From contig JAQTQX010000007.1 of the NCBI GenBank assembly GCA_028712075.1, positions 1-64,000 on the forward strand: a stretch of 64,000 bases of DNA. Direction: 5' to 3'. This document shows positions 42,662-52,798 of the stretch, piece by piece. Origin of the DNA: Desulfuromonadaceae bacterium. GTDB taxonomy: Bacteria; Desulfobacterota; Desulfuromonadia; Geobacterales; Pseudopelobacteraceae. A program made the translations under genes and the position numbers. A model generated the notes under the pieces. It saw only the letters and a program-made list of their open reading frames with translations, was not told where the DNA came from and searched no databases. How positions within the stretch are numbered: the first letter of the stretch is position 1; each line of letters starts with the position of its first letter.

Positions 42662-45621
42662 ACAGCAAAGGGCTCAGAATACCGGCCTCAACCTACCGGC
42701 TTCAGTTCAATGCAGGTTTCACATTCAGCGATGCACGCGGCATCATCTCCTATCTGCACGACCTCGGCATCAGTGATCTGTATGCATCCCCTTACTTCAA
42801 AGCACATGAGGGGAGTTTGCACGGCTACGACTGTATCGACCAGAACTGCCTGAATCCGGAGGTCGGGAGCGAGGATGAATACGAGGAATTCGTCAGTGAA
42901 CTCAAACGGCATGATATGGGACAAATACTTGATATCGTCCCGAACCATATGTGCATCGAAGGCCAGGGGAATCGTTACTGGCAGGATGTTCTCGAAAACG
43001 GCCCGAGTTCCATCTACGCGAGTTTTTTCGATATAGACTGGCATCCGGTAAAAAAAGAGCTGGAAAACAAGATCCTTATTCCGATCCTCGGAAATCAATA
43101 CGGTGCAATACTTGAGAACGGAGAACTGTGTCTCACCTTTGAAGAAGGATCCTTTTTCATTACATACTACGAACATAAACTGCCGATTGTTCCCAAAACC
43201 TACAGCAACGTACTGACACTCGGCATTGAACGTCTGGAGCAGGAACTGTCTGCTGTCGCTCCTCAATATCAGGAAATTTTGAGCATTGTAACCGCTCTGA
43301 AACATCTGCCACCGGTTACGGAATCGGATCCGGAACGAATTCGTGAGCGTTACCGTGAAAAGGAAGTTGTCAAGCGCCGTCTCTGGAGTCTCTATCAGAA
43401 CAGCAGTGCAATCAAAGAGTTCATTGATCAGAACGTTGCGGTGATTAATGGGTGGAGAGAAGATCCGAGCAGCTTCGACCTGCTCGATGCGCTGCTGCGG
43501 GATCAGGTTTACCGGATTTCTCACTGGCGCGTCGCAACCGAGGAGATCAACTATCGCCGTTTTTTTGACATTAATTCCCTCGGCGCCATCAAGGTTGAAG
43601 ACCCTGCCGTCTTTGAGCAGACTCATGCGCTGCTCTTCAGGCTTGTGAAGGAGGGGAAAATTTCCGGCATGCGCATTGACCATGTTGACGGTCTGCATGA
43701 TCCGGAAGACTATTTCCGGCGGCTTCAATCAGCCTGCTTCATTCACCTTTACGGCAGTTCACCTGACGCAAGTGACAACAACGGCACCATTTCCCGTGAA
43801 AAACATGAGCTGGTCATGACTGTTGACCCATCCTACAAGCCGTTCTATATCATCGCGGAAAAAATTCTCCTTAAATCTGAAAAAATGCCGGAGAGCTGGC
43901 AGGTATTCGGTTCCACCGGATATGACTACGCCAATCAGGTCAACGGTCTGTTTGTTGAAACCGCACATGCCAAGGTGCTTGAAACGATTTACACTCGCTT
44001 CCTGCAGCACCGCATCGACTTCACGCAAGCCGTTTATGACAAGAAAAAACTGGTCATGCAGGTCACCATGTCGAGTGAAATCAATACACTGGCGCACTAC
44101 CTGAACAAAATATCCGAGCAAAACCGCCATACGCGCGATTTTACCCTTAACAGTCTGATCAAGTCGATTGTGGAAGTGATCGCCTGTTTTCCGGTGTACC
44201 GGTCATATACAACCACATTTGAAGTTCTGGAGCGGGATCTCCAGTACATCGAATCAGCCGTCAGCAGGGCAAAAAGATTAAACCCGGCTATCAGCTCTTC
44301 TGTTTTTGATTTTATCCGTGATGTTCTGCTGCTTCATTTTCCGGACTCAATATCCGACGAGCAGAAGGAAAGGTGGCTTGATTTTGCCATGCGCTTTCAA
44401 CAGATCACCAGCCCGGTTATGGCCAAAGGGGTTGAGGATACGGCATTCTATCTGTACAACCGGCTTGTTTCTCTCAATGAAGTCGGTGGAAGCCCGGAGC
44501 GGTTCGGCATTACTCTTGAGGCGTTCCACGGTCAGAATATCGAACGCTGCAAGTCACGCCCGCTGGCAATGCTGGCGACATCGACCCATGACACCAAACG
44601 AAGCGAGGATGTCCGGGCACGAATAAACGTGCTCTCAGAAATACCTGAGCAGTGGCGTGAGGGGCTTTCACGCTGGAGTCGCATGAATCGCAAGCATAAA
44701 ATGATTGTAGATGGCAAACCGGCACCGAGCCGCAATGAAGAATATCTACTCTACCAGACGCTCGTCGGAACATGGCCGTTCTGCAATCCCGAAGATGAAG
44801 AGTTCACAGAATTCCGTTTCAGGATCAAGGCGTACATGCTGAAGGCGATGCGTGAGGCCAAGGTTCACACAAGCTGGATTAGCCCCAATACGCTGCGAGA
44901 AGATGCTGTGATGTTTTTTATCGACACTATCCTGAAAAACTCCCCGCACAATATGTTTCCAACTGATTTTGCATCATTCCAGACTTTGACCGCAGACTGC
45001 GGTATGTTCAATTCTCTTTCACAGACACTACTTAAAATTACTTCGCCTGGAATTCCGGATATTTATCAGGGCAATGAATTATGGGATTTCAGTCTGGTTG
45101 ATCCTGATAACCGCCGTCAGATCGATTTTCAAAAGAGAAAAGAACTCCTGGCGGAACTGTTGCAGAAGGAGGATGCCGACGGCCTTCTGAATACGGCCTG
45201 CCAAACGGTGGCACGCCGAAACGATGGCCGCATCAAACTGTACCTGACCTGTAAGGCGCTTAATTTCCGCAGAGAAAACCGTGATTTATTTGATACGGGC
45301 AGATATCTGCCATTAACAGTGACCGGTGTCCAACAGGAACATGTCTGTGCCTTTGAACGCTCTGTAAACGGCAGTTCGATCATGGTGGTGGCACCCCGTT
45401 TTTGCAGTCGCCTGATCGGGAATGGCAGCGAAGCGCCGCTCGGCCGGGACGTCTGGCAGGATACCAGAATTATTCAGTCGTTCGATACGGCCACAAGTCG
45501 CTATCGAAACGTATTTACCGGGGAGATACTGAGCCTTGAACAGGGTGAGGAGGATCTGACGCTTGCACTTCAGGACATCCTCTCGGTCTTTCCAGTGGCC
45601 CTGCTGGAACGCATAAACTGA
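42658..45621 (+). CDS. treY: Maltooligosyltrehalose synthase
   Basis: This enzyme converts the reducing-end alpha-1,4 bond of maltooligosaccharides to an alpha,alpha-1,1 bond. The 987 residues form a GH13_26 protein: STYRLQFNAGFTFSDAR at the start, IVPNHMCIEGQGNRYW, nucleophile near residue 341 in MRIDHVDGLHDP, and the late motif ATSTHDTKRSEDVRARI. A large inserted helical region lies between. The length is slightly above usual. The start overlaps the GH57 gene stop. Confidence 0.96.
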   Translation: MNSKGLRIPASTYRLQFNAGFTFSDARGIISYLHDLGISDLYASPYFKAHEGSLHGYDCIDQNCLNPEVGSEDEYEEFVSELKRHDMGQILDIVPNHMCIEGQGNRYWQDVLENGPSSIYASFFDIDWHPVKKELENKILIPILGNQYGAILENGELCLTFEEGSFFITYYEHKLPIVPKTYSNVLTLGIERLEQELSAVAPQYQEILSIVTALKHLPPVTESDPERIRERYREKEVVKRRLWSLYQNSSAIKEFIDQNVAVINGWREDPSSFDLLDALLRDQVYRISHWRVATEEINYRRFFDINSLGAIKVEDPAVFEQTHALLFRLVKEGKISGMRIDHVDGLHDPEDYFRRLQSACFIHLYGSSPDASDNNGTISREKHELVMTVDPSYKPFYIIAEKILLKSEKMPESWQVFGSTGYDYANQVNGLFVETAHAKVLETIYTRFLQHRIDFTQAVYDKKKLVMQVTMSSEINTLAHYLNKISEQNRHTRDFTLNSLIKSIVEVIACFPVYRSYTTTFEVLERDLQYIESAVSRAKRLNPAISSSVFDFIRDVLLLHFPDSISDEQKERWLDFAMRFQQITSPVMAKGVEDTAFYLYNRLVSLNEVGGSPERFGITLEAFHGQNIERCKSRPLAMLATSTHDTKRSEDVRARINVLSEIPEQWREGLSRWSRMNRKHKMIVDGKPAPSRNEEYLLYQTLVGTWPFCNPEDEEFTEFRFRIKAYMLKAMREAKVHTSWISPNTLREDAVMFFIDTILKNSPHNMFPTDFASFQTLTADCGMFNSLSQTLLKITSPGIPDIYQGNELWDFSLVDPDNRRQIDFQKRKELLAELLQKEDADGLLNTACQTVARRNDGRIKLYLTCKALNFRRENRDLFDTGRYLPLTVTGVQQEHVCAFERSVNGSSIMVVAPRFCSRLIGNGSEAPLGRDVWQDTRIIQSFDTATSRYRNVFTGEILSLEQGEEDLTLALQDILSVFPVALLERIN

Positions 45622-45636
45622 TTGGAGGGATGATAC

Positions 45637-47307
45637 ATGCGAGTTGTGATAGTAAGCGTAATCATCATGATGATCACTGCGGCTGCAGCCTTTACCGCAC
45701 CGCAACAATTGGCCAAAAAAACCGTTCCGGCAGCAGCCGTAAGCAGCGCGCTGCCCGCGCCTGCACTCCCGGAGGGCATGGTAACTCTTGACGGCAAACC
45801 TGTTTTTGCAATTAAAGCCAAGGTGCTTTCATTTTCTCCGATAGACCGTGCTGAGGCCATATCGGCCCGTCTCGCCAGGCTCATCAAAGATCCTCTCTAC
45901 AATAGTAATTCTGTAAAAGTGATTGATGGGGAGACCGTCAGCGACATTGTTACTGGCGATACGATACTTATGAGCATCACCGAAAGTGATGCTCTGGCTG
46001 AAGGCAAACCACGGTTATTGCTTGCGGAGGATCATGCCACCAAAATCCGCACGGTGATTGATACCCGCAACAAAGAATACAGTCTGCACAGTATTCTGTT
46101 TGGTGCACTCTATACTCTGCTGGCTACCATTGTTCTGGTGGCAGCACTCATGGCAATCAAATATTTTCTTCCCCGAACCATTGCAAAAATCGAGTCATGG
46201 CGCGGCATCTACATCCGCTCGTTACACGTTCAATCAATTGAAATAGTAAACGAAGAGCGGATCACTGCAGTGATTATCTCCCTGATTCGCGGTATGAAAA
46301 TGGCACTGCTGCTCGGCTTGTTCTATCTGTACATTCCATTGGTTCTCAGTTTTTTCCCCTGGACTCATGGTATGGCAAGCAAGCTGATGAATTACATCCT
46401 GTCGCCGCTCGAGAAGATCAGCATGGCGATCTTTTCCTATCTCCCCAATATTTTTTTCCTGCTGGTCATAATTGTTATTACCCGCTACTCGATAAAATTC
46501 ATCGGGTTTCTGTTTTCAGAAGTCGGGAAACAAACCATAGCCATTCCCGGGTTTTACCATGACTGGGCCAATCCGACCTTCAAAATCGTCCGCTTTCTGA
46601 TGATCGCCTTTGCTGCGGTTGTTGCCTTCCCCTATTTGCCCGGATCAGATTCACCGGCTTTTAAGGGAGTGTCAGTGTTTCTTGGCGTGCTCTTTTCCCT
46701 CGGTTCAACGTCAGCGGTTTCCAATGTCGTTGCCGGAGTAATCCTGACGTACATGAGGGCATTCAAGTTGGGCGATCGGGTCAAGATTGCAGACACAGTC
46801 GGTGACGTCGTGGAACAAACCCTGCTGGTTACCCGAATTCGCACCATCAAAAATGTTGATATTACCGTTCCGAATGCCATGGTTCTCGGCAGCCATATAA
46901 CCAATTTCAGCTCATCGGCGCATGCATACGGCCTTATTCTTCATACAACGGTCACCATCGGATATGACGCACCGTGGCGGCAGGTTCATGCTCTATTGAT
47001 TGCTGCGGCCGCCGCCACCGAAAATATTATCGAACTTCCCGCTCCATTTGTTTTGCAAACGAGCCTCGACGATTTTTATGTCCGTTATGAACTCAACGCC
47101 TACACGGAAAAGCCTTCCGTCATGGCGCGCACGTATTCTGAACTGCACCAGAATATTCAGGAAAAATTCAATGAAACCGGTGTTGAGATCATGTCCCCGC
47201 ATTATGCAACCTTGCGCGATGGCAATATGACAACAATCCCGGAGTCATATCTGGGAGAGTCCTACAGACAGCCGTCATTCAGGGTCAGCAAGGCAGATGT
47301 TACCTGA
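45637..47307 (+). CDS. Large MscS-type mechanosensitive channel with periplasmic domain
   Basis: This 556-residue protein has a signal peptide (VIIMMITAAAAFTAP) and a periplasmic domain of ~140 residues. Membrane helices lie at about 150-175, 215-240, 268-290 and 312-332, followed by the MscS pore: GVSVFLGVLFSLGSTSAVSNVVAG and a beta domain GDRVKIADTVGDVVEQTLLV. The C-terminal tail is soluble. GGAGG lies upstream of ATG. It follows treY by 15 bases, so the trehalose operon is flanked by channels at both ends. Confidence 0.92.
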   Translation: MRVVIVSVIIMMITAAAAFTAPQQLAKKTVPAAAVSSALPAPALPEGMVTLDGKPVFAIKAKVLSFSPIDRAEAISARLARLIKDPLYNSNSVKVIDGETVSDIVTGDTILMSITESDALAEGKPRLLLAEDHATKIRTVIDTRNKEYSLHSILFGALYTLLATIVLVAALMAIKYFLPRTIAKIESWRGIYIRSLHVQSIEIVNEERITAVIISLIRGMKMALLLGLFYLYIPLVLSFFPWTHGMASKLMNYILSPLEKISMAIFSYLPNIFFLLVIIVITRYSIKFIGFLFSEVGKQTIAIPGFYHDWANPTFKIVRFLMIAFAAVVAFPYLPGSDSPAFKGVSVFLGVLFSLGSTSAVSNVVAGVILTYMRAFKLGDRVKIADTVGDVVEQTLLVTRIRTIKNVDITVPNAMVLGSHITNFSSSAHAYGLILHTTVTIGYDAPWRQVHALLIAAAAATENIIELPAPFVLQTSLDDFYVRYELNAYTEKPSVMARTYSELHQNIQEKFNETGVEIMSPHYATLRDGNMTTIPESYLGESYRQPSFRVSKADVT

Positions 47308-47432
47308 TGCCAGACCGATACATCGGAGCAAATGAAGATGGGAGCAATTAAGACCTCCGGAAGGAGCAGAGTCACATACGGAAAAACAAGCAGAACAAAA
47401 TCTCGCAGTAATCAGAAAAAGGAGCAGTTACT

Positions 47433-48299
47433 ATGAACGGGAACAATGTTGATAAAACAAAAGAGGCTATCGAAGCTGCACTTGGAAGATTCCCGAAAAA
47501 AATTATTGTGGCGGCTGGTGCTGTCATGTTTATCCTGATATTTCTCAGGCCGTGGGTACAAGTTGGTCCTGGACAACGTGGGATCGTCCTGAATTTCGGT
47601 GCGGTACAGTCGCTGGTCATGGAGGAAGGGTTGCACGTTCTGATACCGGTCATGCAGAAGGTTGCACTCATGGATGTAAAGGTACAAAAGGTCGAGACAG
47701 ATGCGGCGGCAGCCTCTTCCGATCTTCAGGACATCAGTACCAGAGTGGCCTTGAATTATCATGTTGTCCCGGATAAGGCCAATATAGTGTACCAGAATAT
47801 TGGAATTCATTTTGGTGAGCGTATTATTGACCCGGCGATTCAGGAGGTAGTCAAGGCAATAACAGCGAAGTATACAGCAGAGGAGTTGATAACCAAAAGA
47901 GCTGTCGTCGGTGAGGCGATGCGGCTAGCTCTGGCGGAGAGACTGTTACCAAACAATATTGCCGTTGACGCCTTTTCAATTATGACCTTCAGCTTTTCTA
48001 AAGTCTTTACCGAGGCCATTGAATCCAAACAGACAGCAGAACAGTTGGCGTTGAAAGCAAAGAGGGATCTCGACAGGATAAAAATAGAGGCTGAGCAAAA
48101 GATCACCGCAGCACGGGCAGAGGCGGAGTCACTGAGATTACAGAGAGCAAACATTTCAACAGACTTGATTGAGCTCAGGAAAATTGAAGCTAATATGAAA
48201 GCCATCGAAAAGTGGAACGGAATACTCCCCCAGGTCACGGGCGGCGGATCGATACCGCTGATTGGGTTGGGTGATACACCAAAAGTTCTTAAAAAATGA
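47433..48299 (+). CDS. Prohibitin-like SPFH protein
   Basis: This 288-residue protein has an N-terminal membrane anchor (about 23-41, IIVAAGAVMFILIFLRPWV). An SPFH/PHB domain follows (45-210, VGPGQRGIVLNFGAVQ, GLHVLIPVMQKV, SSDLQDISTRVALNYHV), then a coiled coil rich in Ala/Glu/Lys (210-255). Such proteins assemble on membranes and scaffold proteases or transporters. AAGGAGC precedes the ATG. No protease partner is adjacent; the channel gene lies upstream. Confidence 0.92.
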   Translation: MNGNNVDKTKEAIEAALGRFPKKIIVAAGAVMFILIFLRPWVQVGPGQRGIVLNFGAVQSLVMEEGLHVLIPVMQKVALMDVKVQKVETDAAAASSDLQDISTRVALNYHVVPDKANIVYQNIGIHFGERIIDPAIQEVVKAITAKYTAEELITKRAVVGEAMRLALAERLLPNNIAVDAFSIMTFSFSKVFTEAIESKQTAEQLALKAKRDLDRIKIEAEQKITAARAEAESLRLQRANISTDLIELRKIEANMKAIEKWNGILPQVTGGGSIPLIGLGDTPKVLKK

Positions 48300-48339
48300 T
48301 GTCGTCATCGTTCTGGAGACAAGAGAGCGAGGTAATGCA

Positions 48340-48711
48340 ATGAAAGACGGATTGTTAGGGTTTGGCAAAACTCGCAAGGCTGTAGCATCAATTCTCTTGC
48401 AAAGCGAGGAGGCTAAGCTCCAGCGGGTTATACGGAAATCACATAGTCTTGGGCACAGGTCGGTTCCCGAGTTTCTCGGCGTCTCTTCCGCTGAACCAGG
48501 TTTCATATATCTGCCTGAAGAGGCGATAAAAACGATCAGAGCCGGAGGGATTATCGGGGTCCATGAAATAATATTTGGTTTTCCGTATCAGACCGTGCGC
48601 CTCAAGCATGAATCAAATTACTAGAGAATCCTTTGGTAATGGCGTTTAATTTGCGGCCCGGCATATTCGTGAAAAAAAGTCAGCCTTTACAGCATGGAGG
48701 ATTTATTAATG
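48340..48711 (+). pseudogene. Broken dapB-like (dihydrodipicolinate reductase family) gene
   Basis: ATG 48340 opens a frame starting MKDGLLGFGKTRKAVAS, a Rossmann dinucleotide-binding start like DapB. After about 50 residues it jumps straight into a DapB C-terminal signature (IKTIRAGGIIGVHEIIFG), so the catalytic middle (roughly 130-150 residues) is missing. The frame stops at 48624 just after LKHESNY. A one-base shift restores ITRESFGNGV, then an in-frame TAA, FAARHIREKKS, and after another shift YSMEDLL, which reads like the normal family end. This gene therefore carries an internal deletion plus at least two frame changes and a stop. It is unlikely to be functional. Confidence 0.7.
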
Positions 48712-48764
48712 CCGTATTTTAATATCGAGGACACGACCCTAGTACCTTGGAACATCATAAATTT

Positions 48765-48854
48765 CGTAGGTTGAGCAGCCTTATCGCGTAACCCAACAGC
48801 CTTGAATGTTGGCAGCATTGTCATATTGGGTTATTGCATACACCCACCAACCTG
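48765..48854. repeat. Nested inverted-repeat element
   Basis: Outer arms AGGTTG (48768-48773) and CAACCT (48848-48853) enclose inner arms TAACCCAA (48789-48796) and TTGGGTTA (48826-48833). The sequence resembles palindromic intergenic elements with GTAGGTTG...GTAACCCAAC found in many proteobacteria. It lies between the dapB remnant and the convergent M23 peptidase gene and may also terminate transcription. Confidence 0.45.
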
Positions 48855-48896
48855 AAAATTCACACCTTCGAAGAAATATGCATTACGTGGTACCGG

Positions 48897-50213
48897 TTAA
48901 GTCGAGCCTTGGTGTGAAACAGGCTCCACCATCGATCGGCTTGATGTATCCTGAACTGGCGGGTTTTTCAGGAATGCTGTCCTGTCAGCCACAATTGTTT
49001 TGAAGGCTATCATGCCGAAACTTGAAACCGGTCTGACTGGAGGCAATTTGACTTTCAAAGGGTTAACGGCTTTGCCGTTCCGGTACATGCGGAAATCAAG
49101 GTGCGGTCCGGTGGACAAACCGGTGCTGCCGACATAACCGATCAATTCACCCTGCCGGACCCTCCTGCCTGCCCGGATATTATTGCCAAACCGACTCATG
49201 TGGTTGTACATGGTTGTCCAGCCGTTTGGATGGCGAATTTTTACACATTTTCCGTTGTAACGTTTATTTGCGGCAAAGGTAACGGTACCATCGCCTATGC
49301 TGTGGATAGGTGTCCCCCTTGGCGCTGCGTAGTCTATTGCCGGATGTGCCTTGACTTGATGTGTGATGGGGTGGCGTCGATGTAAATTAAAACCGGAGGA
49401 GATGTGTCTGAAGGAAAGAGGGGCTTTCAAAAAAGCCTTGCGCAAACTCTGTCCGTTTTTATCATAATAATCCGGTAGATGGTTTCCGTCTTTGAAATAG
49501 AATGCCTGATATGGCTGGTTCTGAACCGTAAAGCGTGCCGCCAGTAAACGACCGTAGCCGGCAGTCCAGCCGTTTCGGTACCGTTTTTCAATAAGCACCT
49601 CAAAGGAGTCTCCGGGCTGAATATCATGGAAGAAGTCAATGTCCCAGGCAAAGATATCCGCAAGCTGAAAAGCGAGTCCTTCGCTTTCACCGAGATCAAC
49701 AATAGCCTGGAACAGGCTGGTCAGAATAGTTCCCTCAATGGCAACATGCTCAACCGTATAGGAGATCGGTATTCTGCTGACGGAAAAAGCATCTTCATTA
49801 CGACAAATGACAAGCTGATCCCTGTCATCGATGTCATAGACAAAACGCTCAAAGTTATCACCCTTTAAAGACAGTTTATAAGGTTGACCGGCTGAGATCG
49901 ATTTGAGTGGAAAGACTTCCCGGCATTCCCTGATCAACTCATTTATTTCCCTTGGGCTGACCACATCCTTAAACAGGGTTGAGATGGTGTCTCCGGACTT
50001 GATGGAACCATTGATTATTTTGATGCCGTCTTCGGGGGAAACAACATGTATGCCCGAAGGAGAGGATGACGCATACGGCCCTGTTTTACAGGTAGTTATC
50101 ACTGTTGAAAAATATATTCCGGCACACATTACCGCGCTGATAAACAACAGTATTTTCAGCCTCCGGAAACGGCGACGGGAATGACTCTTTGGTGGGTTTA
50201 AATCATCAACCAT
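48897..50213 (-). CDS. M23 metallopeptidase (murein endopeptidase)
   Basis: This 438-residue envelope protein has a basic N-terminus and a membrane anchor (about 20-42). An OapA/LysM-like region follows (about 60-150, KSGDTISTLFKDV), then a beta-rich linker. The M23 domain (about 280-390) has zinc ligands in HPAIDYAAPRGTP and GPHLDFRMYRNG and the active-site His in YNHMSRFG. It cleaves peptidoglycan cross-links. It is transcribed divergently from otsA. Confidence 0.93.
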   Translation of the reverse strand: MVDDLNPPKSHSRRRFRRLKILLFISAVMCAGIYFSTVITTCKTGPYASSSPSGIHVVSPEDGIKIINGSIKSGDTISTLFKDVVSPREINELIRECREVFPLKSISAGQPYKLSLKGDNFERFVYDIDDRDQLVICRNEDAFSVSRIPISYTVEHVAIEGTILTSLFQAIVDLGESEGLAFQLADIFAWDIDFFHDIQPGDSFEVLIEKRYRNGWTAGYGRLLAARFTVQNQPYQAFYFKDGNHLPDYYDKNGQSLRKAFLKAPLSFRHISSGFNLHRRHPITHQVKAHPAIDYAAPRGTPIHSIGDGTVTFAANKRYNGKCVKIRHPNGWTTMYNHMSRFGNNIRAGRRVRQGELIGYVGSTGLSTGPHLDFRMYRNGKAVNPLKVKLPPVRPVSSFGMIAFKTIVADRTAFLKNPPVQDTSSRSMVEPVSHQGST

Positions 50214-50480
50214 ATAATATCCTCTCCGTCATCTTCTGGTGGAAACATTGTTACGAAAAATCTGGCGGTAATTAGGTGGCTTTTGCAGGCTAACAGGATT
50301 TATCTAAACTGTCTACCTCCTGAACCTATGATAAGGTATTCTTGTAATTATGGCTTTATGCGTCCTGTTCTGCTAGTCTCTCCCACTCAGAGATTGGAAA
50401 AAAATATATTCCAGTTATTCAGACCTGAAAACTGATCCGCACGCCGGAATATTGGATAATCTGTATGAAAGGATCATTAA
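50214..50480. other. Divergent intergenic region M23 peptidase / otsA
   Basis: 267 AT-rich bases with no gene. I found no convincing -35/-10 pair for either direction. AAGGA sits 6-7 bases before the otsA ATG. Confidence 0.4.
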
Positions 50481-52724
50481 ATGAAAGGATTCAGATCACT
50501 TAAACTTTCGTTGCGATTTATTCTCCCCCTGGCTGTTGTCCTCGGGGTACTGGCTTATTCTGTAGTGCCGCTGGTAGACAAGCTGACCATGCGATGGTTT
50601 GTCAGGGATATGGACATGCGATCACAGCTGATTGCCAATACTCTGCATGATCCGCTGGCTGAGCTGATCGGATTGGGGAACAAGGCCAGGATCAACTCCC
50701 TGCTGCTGCGCGCTATCCAGGATGAGCGTCTGCTGGCACTCGGCTATTGCAGCGATGAAGGGACGCTGTTGTATCGTACTCCGACTTTCCCGAAAAGCAT
50801 CAGCTGTGCAGCGGCAACCGACGACAGTAAAGCCGCCAGTCAGATATTGCAGCTTCCCGAAGGGGCCGTTCACGTTACCCGTCATCACATTATTCCTGAA
50901 ACGGGAACAAAGGGTGATTTGATCCTGGTGCACGATACAAGTTTTATCGAACGGCGCAGTGCCGATACCCGCAAATACATCATTGGTCTTTTTGTCGTAC
51001 TGGGAGTGGTAACTTCTCTGGTAACCGTGTTTGTGGCTCACTTGAGCTGGCGAGGATGGATGGAGGGGGTCAGAGCGATGCTCAAAGGTGAAGGGTTGCT
51101 GAAACCATTCACAGCGCAGGGTGTTGATTCGGAGCTGCAGCCGCTGGTGGGTGATCTGAAAACACTGATGCGTTCCATGGAGGCTGAGCGGCGACTGGCC
51201 GATGACAGCACCATTACCTGGAGCCCGGATACTCTTCGAAAATTACTGCATAAGCAGCTGACAGGTGAAAAAATTATCGTCGTCTCCAACCGTGAACCAT
51301 ACATTCATAGTAAGATTGATGCAGGTGACATCGAGGTACACCGCCCCGCCAGCGGCCTGGTGACTGCGGTTGAGCCGGTTATGCGCGCCTGCTCCGGCAC
51401 CTGGATCGCCCATGGGAGTGGCAACGCCGACAGGGACACGGTAGACACCAATGACCGCGTCATGGTGCCGCCGCATCAACCGGAATACAATCTGCGCCGG
51501 ATCTGGCTCACGCAGGAAGAAGAAAAAGGCTATTACTACGGCTTCTCCAACGAAGGCTTCTGGCCGCTCTGCCATAACGCCCATGTCAGACCGGTCTTCC
51601 GCACCAGCGATTGGGAACAGTACGTCGCAATCAATCAGCGCTTTGCCGATGCCGTCGTTACTGAGGCGGACACGGACAATCCGGTGGTACTGGTGCAGGA
51701 TTATCACTTTGCCCTGCTACCGGAGATGATCCGCAGGGTGCTGCCCAAAGCCACCATCATCACCTTCTGGCATATTCCCTGGCCGAACCCGGAGTCATTC
51801 GGTATCTGCCCTTGGCGTCATGAACTGTTGAAGGGGATGCTGGGGAGCACTATTCTCGGATTTCATACTCCCTACCACTGCAAGAATTTTCTGGAGACGG
51901 TAGACCGCTATCTGGAAACCCGCATCGAACATGAATCATCAACAATTTCACGACGCGGCCAATTGACTATGGTTGAGAGCTATCCGATTTCGATACAGTG
52001 GCCGCCCCCCTGGCAGGGAACGCTGCCGCCGGTTGAGCAGACCTACGGGGAAATTCTGTCAACGTTAGGTCTTCCCACCGGTCATCTACTGGGGATCGGC
52101 GTTGACCGGATGGATTATACCAAGGGAATTCTGGAGCGATTCAATGCAGTTGAGCGGATGTTTGAACTGCATCCCGAACTGGTTGGCCACTTCACTTTCA
52201 TCCAGATCGCCGCCCCAAGCCGTTCGGCGCTGGAGGAGTATCAGGCATTCGAGGCACGCCTGCATGCCCTGGAGAAGCGAATCAACAGCCGCTTTACCTG
52301 TGGCGGAATTCCGGCGATCATTCTCAAGGCTGAGCACCATGAACCGGATCAGGTCAACCGTTATTACCGGGCTGCGCAGGTTTGTATGGTGACCAGCCTC
52401 CATGACGGCATGAATCTGGTTGCCAAGGAATATGTGGCGTCCCGTGACGATGAACGGGGTGTACTGATCTTAAGCCAGTTTACCGGTGCTGCCAACGAGC
52501 TGTACGAAGCGTTGATCGTCAACCCCTACCATGTAGAGCAGACCGCCGAGGCACTGTATCAGGGGCTGACCATGCCGGAATACGAACAGCAGGAGCGCAT
52601 GCGCAGTATGCGGGCCCAGGTGCGCGATTTCAACGTCTACCGCTGGGCTGGCAGGATGCTGCTTGATGCAGCCCGGGTACGTCAGCGGGAAAAACTGGCC
52701 ACCAGAATCGGGAGAGAATCATAA
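50481..52724 (+). CDS. otsA: Membrane-anchored sensor fused to trehalose-6-phosphate synthase
   Basis: The 747-residue protein joins a receptor-like half to a GT20 enzyme. Membrane helix 1 (about 11-32), an extracytoplasmic domain (33-163), and membrane helix 2 (166-190) are followed by a HAMP-like segment (190-245). The synthase runs from about 263: [58 protein letters not shown], and [15 protein letters not shown]. It makes trehalose-6-phosphate from UDP-glucose and glucose-6-phosphate. The layout resembles a sensor kinase with the kinase swapped for an enzyme, so activity may respond to an envelope or osmotic signal (inference). No phosphatase gene otsB is present in the window. Confidence 0.93.
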   Translation: MKGFRSLKLSLRFILPLAVVLGVLAYSVVPLVDKLTMRWFVRDMDMRSQLIANTLHDPLAELIGLGNKARINSLLLRAIQDERLLALGYCSDEGTLLYRTPTFPKSISCAAATDDSKAASQILQLPEGAVHVTRHHIIPETGTKGDLILVHDTSFIERRSADTRKYIIGLFVVLGVVTSLVTVFVAHLSWRGWMEGVRAMLKGEGLLKPFTAQGVDSELQPLVGDLKTLMRSMEAERRLADDSTITWSPDTLRKLLHKQLTGEKIIVVSNREPYIHSKIDAGDIEVHRPASGLVTAVEPVMRACSGTWIAHGSGNADRDTVDTNDRVMVPPHQPEYNLRRIWLTQEEEKGYYYGFSNEGFWPLCHNAHVRPVFRTSDWEQYVAINQRFADAVVTEADTDNPVVLVQDYHFALLPEMIRRVLPKATIITFWHIPWPNPESFGICPWRHELLKGMLGSTILGFHTPYHCKNFLETVDRYLETRIEHESSTISRRGQLTMVESYPISIQWPPPWQGTLPPVEQTYGEILSTLGLPTGHLLGIGVDRMDYTKGILERFNAVERMFELHPELVGHFTFIQIAAPSRSALEEYQAFEARLHALEKRINSRFTCGGIPAIILKAEHHEPDQVNRYYRAAQVCMVTSLHDGMNLVAKEYVASRDDERGVLILSQFTGAANELYEALIVNPYHVEQTAEALYQGLTMPEYEQQERMRSMRAQVRDFNVYRWAGRMLLDAARVRQREKLATRIGRES

Positions 52725-52798
52725 CAGCATCATAGTAGCAATGGAACTGAACATTAACTGACGGACACTTTTACCCAAAGTACAAAGGAGTCACAGTT

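Noticed and set aside
48806..49003. Plus-strand 65-codon frame
   Set aside because: It spans the palindromic element and runs antisense into the M23 gene; no coding signs.
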